Below, piece after piece: positions 9,499 through 22,983 of a stretch of DNA of 64,000 bases (positions within the stretch are counted from its first letter, which is position 1; each line of letters begins with the position of its first letter). The stretch lies in assembly GCF_030695035.1 (NCBI RefSeq), contig NZ_JAUYTT010000008.1, forward strand, positions 620,001 through 684,000, read 5' to 3'. The notes under the pieces are model-generated. The model did no database searches and had not been told where the DNA came from. It saw only the letters and a list, made by a program, of their open reading frames with translations. The position numbers and the translations under genes are program-made. Source of the DNA: Frigidibacter sp. (GTDB lineage Bacteria; Pseudomonadota; Alphaproteobacteria; Rhodobacterales; Rhodobacteraceae).

Positions 9499-11490
9499 AT
9501 GATTGATTTCGACGGTATCCATCCCGCATTGTCCGAAGCCCTGACCGAGAAGGGCTATGCCAGCCTGACCCCGGTGCAGGAGGCGGTGCTGGACCCGGCC
9601 GTCGCAGGGGCCGACCTGCTGGTTTCTGCGCAGACAGGCTCGGGCAAGACCGTGGCCTTCGGCCTTGCCATGGCCGCCGACATTCTGGGCGACGCCAAGC
9701 GCTTCGGCCCCGCCGCCCTGCCCGCCGCGCTGATCGTGGCGCCGACGCGCGAACTGGCCCTGCAGGTCCGGCGCGAGCTGGAATGGCTCTATGCCCCGGC
9801 CGGCGCGGTGATCGCGTCTTGCGTGGGCGGCATGGATGCCCGGTCTGAACGGCGCGTGCTGGAACGCGGCGCCCATATCGTCGTCGGCACCCCCGGGCGT
9901 CTGTGCGACCACCTCCGCCGCGGCGCGCTCGACATCACCGCGCTGAAGGTCGCCGTGCTGGACGAGGCAGACGAGATGCTGGACCTCGGCTTCCGCGAGG
10001 ATCTGGAGTTCATCTTGCAATCCGCCGCGACCGACCGGCGCACGCTGCTGTTCTCGGCCACCGTGCGGCCCGAGATCGCGCAGCTGGCGAAAAGCTACCA
10101 GCGCGATGCCAAGCGCGTCTCGACCGCTGCCGAGCGTGAACAGCATCTCGACATCGAATACCGCGCCTTCGCCGTCGATCCGGGCGACCGCGAGAATGCC
10201 ATCGTCAACGTGCTGCGCTTCTACGAATCCAGCCGCGCGCTGGTGTTCTGCGGCACCCGCGCCACCGTCAACCATCTGACCGCGCGCTTCGTGAACCGCG
10301 GCTTCCCGGTGGTGGCGCTGTCGGGCGAGCTGAGCCAGCAGGAACGCAGCCACGCGCTGCAGGCCATGCGCGACGGCCGCGCCCGCGTCTGCATCGCCAC
10401 CGACGTGGCGGCGCGCGGCATCGACCTTCCGGGGCTGGACCTCGTGATCCATGCCGACCTGCCGACCAACAAGGAAACCCTCCTCCACCGCTCGGGCCGC
10501 ACCGGCCGCGCCGGCAACAAGGGCACCAGCGCGCTGATCGTGCCGGTGAACGCCCGCAAGAAGGCCGAACGTCTGCTGGGTTGGGCGAACATCGCCGCGA
10601 TCTGGGGCGCCGCGCCCTCGGCCGAAGAGGTTCTGGCCCGCGATGCCGAACGGATGATCGCCGACCCGGCGCTGCACGCCCCGGTGGAGGAGTCGGAAAC
10701 CGAGGCCCTCGCCGCGCTGATGGAGCTGCCGCCGCGCGCCCTCGCCGCCGGCTTCTACCGCCTCTGGGCCGCTGGCCGCTCGGCTCCCGAAGACCTGCGC
10801 CCCGCCGGCGACGGCGCCAAGCGCGAGCGTACCGAGTTCGGCCCCAGCTTCTGGATCTCGCTGCCCGTCGGCCATGAACAGCGGGCCGAGGCGCGCTGGC
10901 TGCTGCCGATGCTCTGCCGTTCCGGCGACCTGACCCGCACCGATATCGGCGCGATCCGGGTGGGCCGCGAGGAAACCGCCGTGCAGATCTCGACGACCGC
11001 CGAGGACCGCTTCTTCGGTGCCATTGGCGCGGCGGGCACGCTGGAAGACGGCATCCCGGTGACACGGATGGCGAAGGCCCCCGAAGGCCTGCCCGGCAAC
11101 CCCGACGCCGCCCCGCGCCCGGCCCGCAAACCCTACGAGGGCAAGCCGCGCAGCGACGACAGCGCGCCCCGCGAGAAGCGCAGCTACGAGCAGACCGACG
11201 CCCCGCGCGAGAAGCGGACCTATGAGCGCAAGGAGCCGTCCAACTGGTCCCCCGCGCCCGCTGCCCCCGCCGACCGCGACACCGGAGAGGCCCCGCGCAA
11301 ACCCCGCCACAAGGTCGCCGCCCGCGCCGAAGGGCCCGCTGGCCCCCATGCCGCGAAATCCGGCTGGGCAAAACCGAAGCCGAAGCCCGACACGGCCGGC
11401 AAAGGCCCCGCCAAACCGGGCGCGAAATACGGCACCCGGTCGGACCGCCCCGACAGCGGCGCGAAACCGTGGAAGCCGAAGGGGAGCTGA
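9499..11490 (+). CDS. DEAD/DEAH-box RNA helicase (DeaD/CsdA-like)
   Basis: Q-motif, AQTGSGKT, PTREL, DEAD, SAT and HRSGRTGRAG motifs; basic low-complexity C-terminus. Confidence 0.95.
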   Translation: MIDFDGIHPALSEALTEKGYASLTPVQEAVLDPAVAGADLLVSAQTGSGKTVAFGLAMAADILGDAKRFGPAALPAALIVAPTRELALQVRRELEWLYAPAGAVIASCVGGMDARSERRVLERGAHIVVGTPGRLCDHLRRGALDITALKVAVLDEADEMLDLGFREDLEFILQSAATDRRTLLFSATVRPEIAQLAKSYQRDAKRVSTAAEREQHLDIEYRAFAVDPGDRENAIVNVLRFYESSRALVFCGTRATVNHLTARFVNRGFPVVALSGELSQQERSHALQAMRDGRARVCIATDVAARGIDLPGLDLVIHADLPTNKETLLHRSGRTGRAGNKGTSALIVPVNARKKAERLLGWANIAAIWGAAPSAEEVLARDAERMIADPALHAPVEESETEALAALMELPPRALAAGFYRLWAAGRSAPEDLRPAGDGAKRERTEFGPSFWISLPVGHEQRAEARWLLPMLCRSGDLTRTDIGAIRVGREETAVQISTTAEDRFFGAIGAAGTLEDGIPVTRMAKAPEGLPGNPDAAPRPARKPYEGKPRSDDSAPREKRSYEQTDAPREKRTYERKEPSNWSPAPAAPADRDTGEAPRKPRHKVAARAEGPAGPHAAKSGWAKPKPKPDTAGKGPAKPGAKYGTRSDRPDSGAKPWKPKGS

Positions 11491-11660
11491 TCCCCGGGGC
11501 TGATGGAATTGAAAGGGGCGCGGCCGGAAGGCTGCGTCCTTCTTCTTTGTCGCCCGAGGAGCGTCAAGGGCAGCGCGGCAGCACTGATCCTCCGCCCCCA
11601 ACTCACCATCCTTGACACCCCCCACCCCCTCGCGCCCATCCTTCCCCAAGGAGACCCGCC

Positions 11661-12302
11661 ATGACCCCAACCCTCACGGTCTTCGCCAACTCCCCCGACC
11701 GCGGCCGCGGCCTCGCGCGGGACATGCGCGTGCGGTGGGCATTCGATGAGGTGGGCCAACCCTACGAGGTGGCCACGATCTCCTTCGCCGCGCTGAAGCA
11801 GCCGCCCCATCTCGCCCTGCACCCCTTCGGCCAGATCCCCGCCTATCAGGAGGGCGAGCTCACCCTCTTCGAATCCGGCGCCATCGTGCTGCACATCGCC
11901 CAGCATCACCCCGGCTTGCTCCCCGACGCCCCAGCCCCCCGCGCCCGCGCCACAGCCTGGATCTTCGCGGCACTCAGCACCGTGGAGCCGCCCATCGTCG
12001 AACTGGAACAGGCCGGCTACGCCGAGCGCACCGAACCCTGGCACCAGAGCCGCCTGCCTCTGCTCCACGCCCGCATCCGCCAGCGGCTGGACGACCTCGC
12101 CCGCCACCTCGGCACAAACGACTGGCTGGAAAGTACCTTCTCCGCCGGCGATCTGATGATGGTCATGGTCCTGCGCCGGCTGGAGGGGACGCAGCTGCTG
12201 GCCGACTACCCCGCCCTCGCCGCCTATATCGCCCGCGGCGAGGCGCGCCCTGCCTACCAACGCGCCTACGCCGCGCAACGGGCGCTGTTCGAGGCAGGCT
12301 AG
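11661..12302 (+). CDS. Glutathione S-transferase family protein
   Basis: Thioredoxin-like N-terminus (RVRWAFDEVGQPYEVATISF...PFGQIPAYQEGELTLFESGAIVLHIA). Confidence 0.88.
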   Translation: MTPTLTVFANSPDRGRGLARDMRVRWAFDEVGQPYEVATISFAALKQPPHLALHPFGQIPAYQEGELTLFESGAIVLHIAQHHPGLLPDAPAPRARATAWIFAALSTVEPPIVELEQAGYAERTEPWHQSRLPLLHARIRQRLDDLARHLGTNDWLESTFSAGDLMMVMVLRRLEGTQLLADYPALAAYIARGEARPAYQRAYAAQRALFEAG

Positions 12303-13561
12303 CGGTCCGCCACCGCAAACATCCCCGCCGCCGCCTGCAAACGCCGCCGGTCATCCGCGCCCGTCAGCGCCACCTCGGCCCGCACCAGCGCCACCTGCAG
12401 CTGATGCAGCGCCGCGGCGCGCGCGGCAGGCGGGCCGATCCGCGCCAGCGCCTGCAGCGCCTTCACCAGCCGCAGCATCACATCGACATGGCCCGCGCCA
12501 TCGCGGCCGATCAGGGTGAAGGCGTCCTCGAAGAGGTCATCACAGTGCAGCGCTGGCGCCCGGATCCTCGGATACTCGGCCTCGCACCCCTCCGCCTCGG
12601 CCCAGGCATCGCCCCAATAGGTCAGCAGCCGTGCCTGCCGGCCGATCACGTCGATCGCCGTGCCCGGATCGTTGATCCCCGGCGACAGCGCCCGCAGCGC
12701 CACCTCGGACAGCACCACGAGGCCGAAGCGCGGATCCTGATCGAAGGTCCGCACCGGCCCGATGGTGAAGGTCTCGCGGATCGCCTCGGCCCGCTTGTCC
12801 ATCAGCGGCGAGTCCGAGGCGGGAACGCAGGCCAGCACCGAGCCCTCGAAGACGAAGCTCCCCGGCAGCACATGCACGTCGATGTCGACCTCGCCCTCCT
12901 CGGCAATCTCCGACAGCGCATCGGTATCGACGAACTGCACATAGCCCACCTCCTCCGACAGCACCGGCGTGCCCTGATAGCCGCCCTCCAGCGCCCGCCC
13001 GCCCAGAAACGGCAGCGCGATCCGCGCCTTCATCGCGCCGTCCGTCGCCTGCTCGATCCGGGCGATGGTGTCCCCGACCCGGCCCAGCTTGGTCAGCTGG
13101 TTGATCCAGCGCAGCAGCGCGATGACGATCAGCACGATCACTCCGAGCGTCACCAGGAACAGGATCGCCCGCCCCTCCGGCCCATAGACGCTGACCTTGG
13201 AGGCGATCAGCGCCACGATGCTGAACACGAAGGAGCCCACGAAGGTGGAGACCGACCGCTGCACCACCCCGTCCTCGGTCAGCAGCGGGGTCGCCCGCGG
13301 CGTGGCGTTCGAGGTCGCCCCGCCATAGGCCGCCGTCAGCGCCCCGACCGAGAAGGTGGTGACGGCCAGCATGCTCGAGGCGATGATGGTCAGCAGGCTG
13401 TCGATGGCATCCGAGCTGATATCGAGCGGCGCCTGCCCCGCCAGAAACCGGCTGCTGAGCGAGGCCAGCAGCGCCGCCCCCAGCCCCAGCAGCGCATAAA
13501 GCGCCACCCGCACCCACAGCGTCCGCCGGATCCGCGACAAGAGCCAGTTCAGTCTGGACAT
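12299..13561 (-). CDS. DUF2254 domain-containing membrane protein
   Basis: Four N-terminal TM segments and ALRALSPGINDPGTAIDVIGR, typical of DUF2254. Confidence 0.85.
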   Translation of the reverse strand: MSRLNWLLSRIRRTLWVRVALYALLGLGAALLASLSSRFLAGQAPLDISSDAIDSLLTIIASSMLAVTTFSVGALTAAYGGATSNATPRATPLLTEDGVVQRSVSTFVGSFVFSIVALIASKVSVYGPEGRAILFLVTLGVIVLIVIALLRWINQLTKLGRVGDTIARIEQATDGAMKARIALPFLGGRALEGGYQGTPVLSEEVGYVQFVDTDALSEIAEEGEVDIDVHVLPGSFVFEGSVLACVPASDSPLMDKRAEAIRETFTIGPVRTFDQDPRFGLVVLSEVALRALSPGINDPGTAIDVIGRQARLLTYWGDAWAEAEGCEAEYPRIRAPALHCDDLFEDAFTLIGRDGAGHVDVMLRLVKALQALARIGPPAARAAALHQLQVALVRAEVALTGADDRRRLQAAAGMFAVADR

Positions 13562-13672
13562 GGGGTGCTCCGGGTTGGGGGGCGGCTGGGGCGCCGGTCG
13601 GGGTTTGGTGAAGACTACCGGCGGCAGCGGATGGGCACCACCCGGGAAAGCGGGCAGTGTCGCCCCCCGGCG

Positions 13673-14273
13673 TCAGCGCGCAACGACCTCCACCCGGCGG
13701 TTCAGCGCCCGGCCCTGATCGGTCGTGTTGGGCGCGACCGGAGCAAGCAGCCCCACCCCCGCCGGCACGGCGCGGCTGGCCGCGATGCCATGCCCGGACT
13801 CGAGCGCCGCCACCACAGCGCCTGCCCGGGCCCGCGACAGCTCCAGATTGGCCTCCAGCCCCCACGCTGTCGGTATGGCCGACGACATAGATCGACAGCT
13901 CGGGCCGCGCCGCCAACAGTGCAGCAATCTCGGTCAGCGCCGGCCCCGACTCTGGCAGCAGCGCCGCGCTGCCGAAGTCGAAGTAGATATTGTCGATGGC
14001 GATCCGCCCCTCGGCATCCAGCGCCGATCCCATCGCCGCAGCGTCGAGCACCCGGACCAGGCTCACCCGCCCTTCGAAGGGGGCCGCCTACACCGCGCCT
14101 TCGCCAAAGCCGGTGACGCGCTGGCTGGTCCCGAAGGCCTCGTCGATCCGGTTTCCGGGATATTCCTCCGACCCGGCATAGGGCTCGACGACAAGGGTCA
14201 GATCGGTCTGCGCGTGGGCGGGCTGCACAAGGGCGAGGGCAAGCGAAAGGCAGCAAGCGAAACGGGCCAGCAT
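13673..14273 (-). pseudogene. OmpA-family outer-membrane protein interrupted by an in-frame TAG (14088-14090) and a frameshift near 13859-13870
   Basis: Signal-peptide ORF 14088-14273 and the ORF starting at 14066 share a frame, separated by TAG. After GHTDSVG the frame shifts to LEANLELSRARAGAVVAALESGHG...GRALNRRVEVVAR. Confidence 0.8.
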
Positions 14274-14431
14274 GGAAACACCTCGGGGCCCAAATCGCCG
14301 TCAGGCTAAGCGAGGCCCAAAGCGGTTGGCAACTGAAATTGGGTTGGCGGGGCTTGCCCCCCGGCGCGTCGTGCCCGGGGCCAGGGCGCTGCCCGATGGC
14401 GCTACGCGCCTTGGTCCCGGGCAAGGGCGTC

Positions 14432-14944
14432 CTACGACAACGCGAACCCGTAGGTGACGGATCCCGGATACCATTCGGGAGCCACCGCATCCTCATCCAG
14501 CAACCCACCCAGCCGCTCGGCCAGCCGGCGCGAAGCATGGTTTTCCAGCTTGATGCGGGCGATCATGCGCGCGAAGCCAAGCCCCTCTGACGCATGGATG
14601 CGGTAAGCCTCGCAGGCTTCGGTGGCATAGCCGCGCCCCTCATCCGCGCCGCTCCAGATCGTCCAGGTGAACTCCGGGGGCTCGTCGGGGATCAGTTGCA
14701 TGGCTCCGGCATGGCCGATCGGCTGGCCGCTGTCCCGGTGCGCGAATACGAAGCGCCCGAACCCCCGCAGCTCCCAATGCCCGATCATCGCCGCCAGTTT
14801 TTCGAAGGCCTGCACCTCTGTGAACGGCCCACCAACAAATCGCGCACGGTCACTCAGGCAATAGGCAGTGTAGGCGGCGATGTCCGCGGCTCCCGGCCGG
14901 CGCAGCACCAGCCGCTCGGTCTCAAGGATGTCGTGCCGCCTCAC
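14432..14944 (-). CDS. GNAT family N-acetyltransferase (RimJ/RimL-like)
   Basis: ETERLVLRRPGAADIAAYTAY..., ARIKLENHASRRLAERLG. Confidence 0.85.
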   Translation of the reverse strand: MRRHDILETERLVLRRPGAADIAAYTAYCLSDRARFVGGPFTEVQAFEKLAAMIGHWELRGFGRFVFAHRDSGQPIGHAGAMQLIPDEPPEFTWTIWSGADEGRGYATEACEAYRIHASEGLGFARMIARIKLENHASRRLAERLGGLLDEDAVAPEWYPGSVTYGFALS

Positions 14945-14953
14945 CCCAATCCC

Positions 14954-16267
14954 TCACAACGGCCGTATCTTCAACTTCGCCAGCCGGTTCTCTTTCCTTG
15001 ACACCACCTCGAAATGGAACCCGTGGAAGCTGAACACCTGCCCCTCGGCCGGGATCGTCTGCGCCTCGTGGATCACCAGACCCGCCACCGTATTCGCCTC
15101 CTCATCCGGCAGCTGCCAGTCCAGCGCGCGGTTGAGGTCGCGGATGGTCATCGTGCCCTCGACGATGAAATCGCCCTCCGGGGTCTTCTTGAACGGATGC
15201 TCGCCGGCCAGGTCGAACTCGTCGGAAATCTCGCCAACGATCTCTTCGATGATATCTTCCAGCGTGATCAGGCCCTTGAGGTCGCCATATTCATCCACCA
15301 CCAGCGCGAAATGGGTGCGGCGCTTCAGGAACTCGCGCATCTGTTCGTCCAGCGGCGTCGTCTCGGGCACGAAATAGACCGGCATCGCCACCGCCAGCAC
15401 ATCGAGGTCACGGATCGAGGCGAAATTGCCATCCTCGCCGCGCACGGTCTTTTCCACGGCGCGCAGCAGGTCCTTGGCGTGGATCACCCCCACCACATTC
15501 TCGCGCTCACCCTTATACAGCGGCAGGCGGGTATGGGGCGAGCTGAGCACGGCCGACAGGATCGCGGCCGGGCTCGCCTCGGCGTCGATCATCTCGATCT
15601 GGCTGCGGTGGAGCATGATTTCCTCGACCGTGCGCTCGGCAAGGTCCAGCGCCCCCAGCAGGCGGTCCCGGTCTTCCTTCTCGACCGTGCCCTCCTGATG
15701 GCCAATCGCCAGCGCCCCCGCAATCTCGTCGCGGACCGAGAACATCGCGCTGTCGGGATCGGTCTTCACGCCGAACACCATCAGGATCACCCGCACGATG
15801 GCCCGCACCACCATCACCACCGGCGACAGCACCCGGATCAGCACGCGCACCAGCCGCGCCACCTTCGAGGCCATCGCCTCGGGCCGGGTGATCGCATAGG
15901 TCTTGGGCAGCACTTCCGAGAAGATCAGCACCAGCGTCGTCATCACCAGCGTCGCCACCGCCACGCCATTGGCGCCGAACACCTGCGTCAGCAACGCCGT
16001 CGCCAGCGAGGCGGCAAGGATGTTGACGACATTGTTCCCCAGCAGCAAGGATCCGATCAGCCGCTCATTATCCTCGGTGATGATCAGCGCCGCTTCCGCC
16101 CCCGCCTCGCCCTTGTCGGCGCGGGCGCGCAGCTTGGCGCGCGAGGCGGCGGTCAGCGCGGTTTCGGAACCAGAGAAGAAGGCGGACATCGCCAGCAGCA
16201 GGATGATCCCGGCGGCGGTCAGCCAGAAGGTCAGGTCGAGGGTCGCAGTTTGGGTAACGGGGTCCAT
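14954..16267 (-). CDS. CNNM/HlyC-CorC family membrane protein (DUF21, CBS pair, transporter-associated domain)
   Basis: ILLLAMSAFFSGSETALTAASRAKL; CBS pair; LVVDEYGDLKGLITLEDIIEEIVGEI. Confidence 0.95.
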   Translation of the reverse strand: MDPVTQTATLDLTFWLTAAGIILLLAMSAFFSGSETALTAASRAKLRARADKGEAGAEAALIITEDNERLIGSLLLGNNVVNILAASLATALLTQVFGANGVAVATLVMTTLVLIFSEVLPKTYAITRPEAMASKVARLVRVLIRVLSPVVMVVRAIVRVILMVFGVKTDPDSAMFSVRDEIAGALAIGHQEGTVEKEDRDRLLGALDLAERTVEEIMLHRSQIEMIDAEASPAAILSAVLSSPHTRLPLYKGERENVVGVIHAKDLLRAVEKTVRGEDGNFASIRDLDVLAVAMPVYFVPETTPLDEQMREFLKRRTHFALVVDEYGDLKGLITLEDIIEEIVGEISDEFDLAGEHPFKKTPEGDFIVEGTMTIRDLNRALDWQLPDEEANTVAGLVIHEAQTIPAEGQVFSFHGFHFEVVSRKENRLAKLKIRPL

Positions 16268-16350
16268 ATCGGCAAGGGCTCCTTATGCCCGTCCGTTATG
16301 GGGCCCCAGGCCCTTGGGTTCAAGGCCGGCAGGGGCCTTAACTCAGGGAC

Positions 16351-16725
16351 TTACCGCTCCACCGCGCCGCCGCCGGCCACCCAATGCCCCAGCCCGCCGA
16401 TATTGTAGACGGTGCCATAGCCCATCTGCAGCAGCATCTGCCCCGCCGCCTGACTGCGGGCGCCGGAGGCACAATACAAAGCCACCGGCCGCGCCGGATC
16501 GAGGCCCGGCAGAAACTCCGGGCTCGACGGATCGCATTTCATCCGCAGCACCGCCAGCGGCACATGCAGCGCGCCCCTGGCCTTGCCGCTGGTGGCAACC
16601 TCGCTGCGTTCGCGCACGTCGATCACCGTGATCTCACCCGCCTTTGCCCGCGCCACCGCTTCGGCAGCGGCAATCGGCTGCACGCGGGCGCCGGGAGGCC
16701 CAGAGGGGCGCAGGAACGAGAACAT
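16351..16725 (-). CDS. Rhodanese-like domain protein
   Basis: TVIDVRERSEVATSGKARGALHVP...PVALYCASGARSQAAGQML; start chosen at MFSFLRP. Confidence 0.87.
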   Translation of the reverse strand: MFSFLRPSGPPGARVQPIAAAEAVARAKAGEITVIDVRERSEVATSGKARGALHVPLAVLRMKCDPSSPEFLPGLDPARPVALYCASGARSQAAGQMLLQMGYGTVYNIGGLGHWVAGGGAVER

Positions 16726-16827
16726 GGGGCAAACCTCAAGGTAAAGGCGCGCCAAAGGCGCCAGATGCATTCCAATACCAGAATGTGATGTACCCCCGCA
16801 AACGCTTTTGCGGCCCCGCAGCATCAC

Positions 16828-16842
16828 GTTCATCTTCTGTTC
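16828..16842 (+). promoter_or_regulatory. LexA/SOS box (GTTC-N7-GTTC) upstream of uvrA
   Basis: GTTCATCTTCTGTTC matches the alphaproteobacterial LexA consensus exactly; 79 nt upstream of the uvrA ATG. Confidence 0.85.
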
Positions 16843-16920
16843 ACTTTTCAGGGTTGGAGACTCGCCCGCCATGCCCTATTTCTTGCAGGTCTGACGCGGG
16901 GTCGGGCAGTTGGGGGCATC

Positions 16921-19790
<2,870 letters not shown>

Positions 19791-19794
<4 letters not shown>

Positions 19795-20753
19795 GGCTCG
19801 CCGGCCGTCTGCTGCTGGCGCTGGCTGTCCTCGCCACCCTCGCCTGGACGGTGGTTGCGCTGCACTATCAAGCGGTTGGCCTGTGGCGCGTGCTGGCGCA
19901 GGCGCTCGCCGTCGCGGCGGCGCTGGCGCTTGGCTGGCAGGTCTGGCGAAGGCGTCTGCGGCGGGCACTGGTCGGACTTGTGGTTGCTGCGGTAGTGGTC
20001 GGGCTCTGGTGGTCTTCGATCAAGCCGCTGGCAGATCGGGACTGGGCGGAGGATGTGGCGCGGGGGGTTTCGGGACAGGTTAAAGAAGACCTTGTAACCC
20101 TAAGGAATGTCAGGGATTTCACCTGGACCACCCCCACCGCTTTCGCCCTCGCCTGGGGCGAGGAAACTGTCCGCCTCTCTGACCTGCAAACGGTGGATCT
20201 GGTCACCTCGGTCTGGGCCAATCCCGCCATCGCGCATACGCTGATCAGCTTTGGTTTTGCCGATGGCCGGCATATCGTCTTCTCGGCCGAGATCCGGCGG
20301 GAACGGGGGGAGGCGTTTTCAGAAATTGGCGGGTTTTTCAAGGAGTTCGAGCTGGTTCTTATAGCAGCCACCGAAGCCGACATCCTCCGCCTGCGCAGCG
20401 ATGTGCGGGGCGAGAGTGTTTCGGTGTTCCCGCTGAAGTTGACCGCCGATCAGCGTGAGGCGCTGTTCAGAAGTTACATTAACCTCGGCAATCAACTTGC
20501 TGAAAAGCCAAGATTTTACCAGACCGTCACCAGCAACTGCACCACGATCATCTGGCGGCTGGCCCGCACCGTAGATGCGCGGCTGCCGCTGGACTGGCGG
20601 GTGCTGCTGTCGGGATACCTGCCCGGATACCTGCACGATCTGGGATTGCTGGAGGAGCCGTTGGAGCAAGCGGTGCAAGACGCGCGGATCTCGCCGCGGC
20701 CCGAGGTCGCGCGTGAAGATTTCTCACGCGCGATCAGAGGCTTGCAGCCCTAA
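19791..20753 (+). CDS. DUF4105 domain-containing membrane protein
   Basis: N-terminal TM segments and [37 protein letters not shown] start overlapping the uvrA stop. Confidence 0.82.
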
Positions 20754-20759
20754 TCTCAC

Positions 20760-21152
20760 CTAGTTCATCAACGCGGCGTGGCCCTCGGCCACCACGTCCA
20801 GCACCGCGAAGCTTTGTGCATCCACCTTGTAGGTGTGACCGTTCGCCCGGTAGTAGCGCCAGTTGCCGGTGACCGGCGGCAGGCCATAGCGGGGCGGGTC
20901 GATCAACATGCTGTATTCGTAGATCGGGAAGGCATCACCGATGCCGAAGGCCGGCACCGAGGGTTCGACGCGGATACGCTTGGGGCCCGGCGAAAGCTCA
21001 GCATCGTCCAGCACAAGCACGCAGGGCGCGGCGGCGCTGGCGGTCAGGAAGGTGCTCGAGGCGAGACACTCGGCAAGCGCGGCGGAGGGCGCAAGCAGCA
21101 GGGCGGCGACGGCGGCGGCGCGCATGAGCTTCATCTGGTAACTTCCCGTCAC
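20760..21152 (-). CDS. Hypothetical secreted protein
   Basis: Signal peptide (MKLMRAAAVAALLLAPSAALA) and full ORF; no family recognised. Confidence 0.6.
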   Translation of the reverse strand: MTGSYQMKLMRAAAVAALLLAPSAALAECLASSTFLTASAAAPCVLVLDDAELSPGPKRIRVEPSVPAFGIGDAFPIYEYSMLIDPPRYGLPPVTGNWRYYRANGHTYKVDAQSFAVLDVVAEGHAALMN

Positions 21153-21223
21153 AGTTGGGTGATCTGTGACAGAAACGAGCGGCGCGGCGATTGGTTCCGC
21201 GCCGATACATAATTTGCCAGTGC

Positions 21224-22804
21224 TCAGCGCGCCTTGAAGAGCCCGCCCAGAACCCCGCGCACGATACTGCGCCCCGCTTGCGTGCCAAGCTGGCGGGCGA
21301 GGCTTTTGCCGAAGGTTTCGGCGATGCTGTCGGAGCGGCTGGAGCGGGCGGCGGGCTTCTTGGCGGGCACCGTTTTGCCGCCATAGCGGCGGCCGGCATT
21401 GAACTCGGGTTCCGCCTCCCCCACCACCTCCACCTCTTTTGCAGCGGCATCGGCACGGGCGCGCAGGCGCTCGAAGGCGGAGTCGCGGTCGATGGTGGTG
21501 GCGTATTTGGCACCGAAGGGGGATGCGGCGATGACCGCCGCCCGCTCTGCCGCGGTGATCGGCCCAAGCTGGCTGGCGGGCGGGCGCACCAGCGTGCGCT
21601 GGACGATGCCGGGGACGCCCTTCGCCTCAAGGAACGACGTCACCGCCTCACCCGTCCCCACCTCCTTGATCGCGGTTTCGGTGTCGAACTCGGGGTTCGG
21701 GCGATAGTTCTGCGCGGCGCGGGCGAGGTCCTTCTGGTCCTTGCCCGTGAAGGCGCGCAGCGCGTGCTGGACGCGGTTGCCGAGCTGGCCGAGGATATCC
21801 TCGGGCACATCGGCGGGGTTCTGGGTGACGAAATAGACGCCAACGCCCTTGGAGCGGATCAGGCGGGCGACCTGTTCGACCTTGTCCACCAGCGCTTTCG
21901 GGGCGTCGTCGAACAGCAGATGCGCCTCGTCGAAGAAGAACACGAAGCGGGGCTGATCGGGATCGCCGACTTCCGGCAGCTCCTCGAACAGCTCGGACAG
22001 CAGCCACAGCAGGAAGGTGGCGTAGAGCCGGGGCGCGCCCATCAGCCGGTCGGCGGCAAGGATGTTGATGCGGCCGCGGCCATCGGGGGCGACGCTCATC
22101 AGGTCGGCAAGGTCCAGAGCGGGTTCCCCGAACAGGCGGGTGCCGCCCTGGTTCTCCAGCACCAGCAGCTGGCGCTGGATCGCGCCGATGCTGGCGGCAC
22201 TGACATTGCCGTAGCGCAGGCCGATGTCGCGGGCATTCTCGCCGACGAAGACCAGCATGGCTTGCAGGTCTTTCAGGTCGAAGAGCGGCAACCCCTCCTC
22301 ATCCGCCATGCGGAAGGCGATGTTGAGGACGCCCTCCTGCACGTCGGTCAGGTCGAGGAGGCGGGCGAGCAGCAGCGGGCCCATCTCGGTCACGGTGGTG
22401 CGGACGGGGTGGCCCTGCTCGGCCCAGAGATCCCAGAAGGTGACCGGGAAAGCCGTGTAGCCAAGGTCATAGCCGATGGTGGCGGCGCGGGCGGCGAAGG
22501 GGCCGTGCAGCTTGCCGTCCGGCGAGCCGGCCTTGGCGAGACCGGCGAGGTCGCCCTTCACGTCGGACAGGAAGACGGGAACGCCGGCGGTGGAGAAGGC
22601 CTCGGCCAGCACCTGCAGGGTCACGGTCTTGCCGGTGCCGGTGGCACCCGCGATCAGCCCGTGGCGGTTGCCGTATTTGAGCAGCAGGTGCTGGGGGGTG
22701 GCATGGCCGGGGCCGCCGCCGCCGACGAAGACCGCGCCGGGGGCGAGGATGGCGTTGAGCAGGGGTGCGGCATCTTGGGCAGGTGCGGGGCTGTCCTGAG
22801 GCAT
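21224..22804 (-). CDS. DUF853 family protein (HerA/YjgR-like ATPase)
   Basis: [75 protein letters not shown]. Confidence 0.93.
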   Translation of the reverse strand: MPQDSPAPAQDAAPLLNAILAPGAVFVGGGGPGHATPQHLLLKYGNRHGLIAGATGTGKTVTLQVLAEAFSTAGVPVFLSDVKGDLAGLAKAGSPDGKLHGPFAARAATIGYDLGYTAFPVTFWDLWAEQGHPVRTTVTEMGPLLLARLLDLTDVQEGVLNIAFRMADEEGLPLFDLKDLQAMLVFVGENARDIGLRYGNVSAASIGAIQRQLLVLENQGGTRLFGEPALDLADLMSVAPDGRGRINILAADRLMGAPRLYATFLLWLLSELFEELPEVGDPDQPRFVFFFDEAHLLFDDAPKALVDKVEQVARLIRSKGVGVYFVTQNPADVPEDILGQLGNRVQHALRAFTGKDQKDLARAAQNYRPNPEFDTETAIKEVGTGEAVTSFLEAKGVPGIVQRTLVRPPASQLGPITAAERAAVIAASPFGAKYATTIDRDSAFERLRARADAAAKEVEVVGEAEPEFNAGRRYGGKTVPAKKPAARSSRSDSIAETFGKSLARQLGTQAGRSIVRGVLGGLFKAR

Positions 22805-22952
22805 GGGGACGGTCCTTGTTGGCGGTGGCAGGCCTGAGCCTTTGGGTCGGGGTCACAATACATCCTTAACCCTCTGGTGCCACTGTGGACTTGTTCGCCG
22901 CGCTGGTCCTTTGCCGGGCCTTGCGGGTGGGCAGCTTCCTCCCTGTCAGACT

Positions 22953-22983
22953 GGCCGCGCCCCGGATCGGGCGCGGCCTTTTT
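22953..22983 (+). terminator. Rho-independent terminator with no annotated plus-strand gene upstream
   Basis: GGCCGCGCCC-loop-GGGCGCGGCC-TTTTT. Confidence 0.75.
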
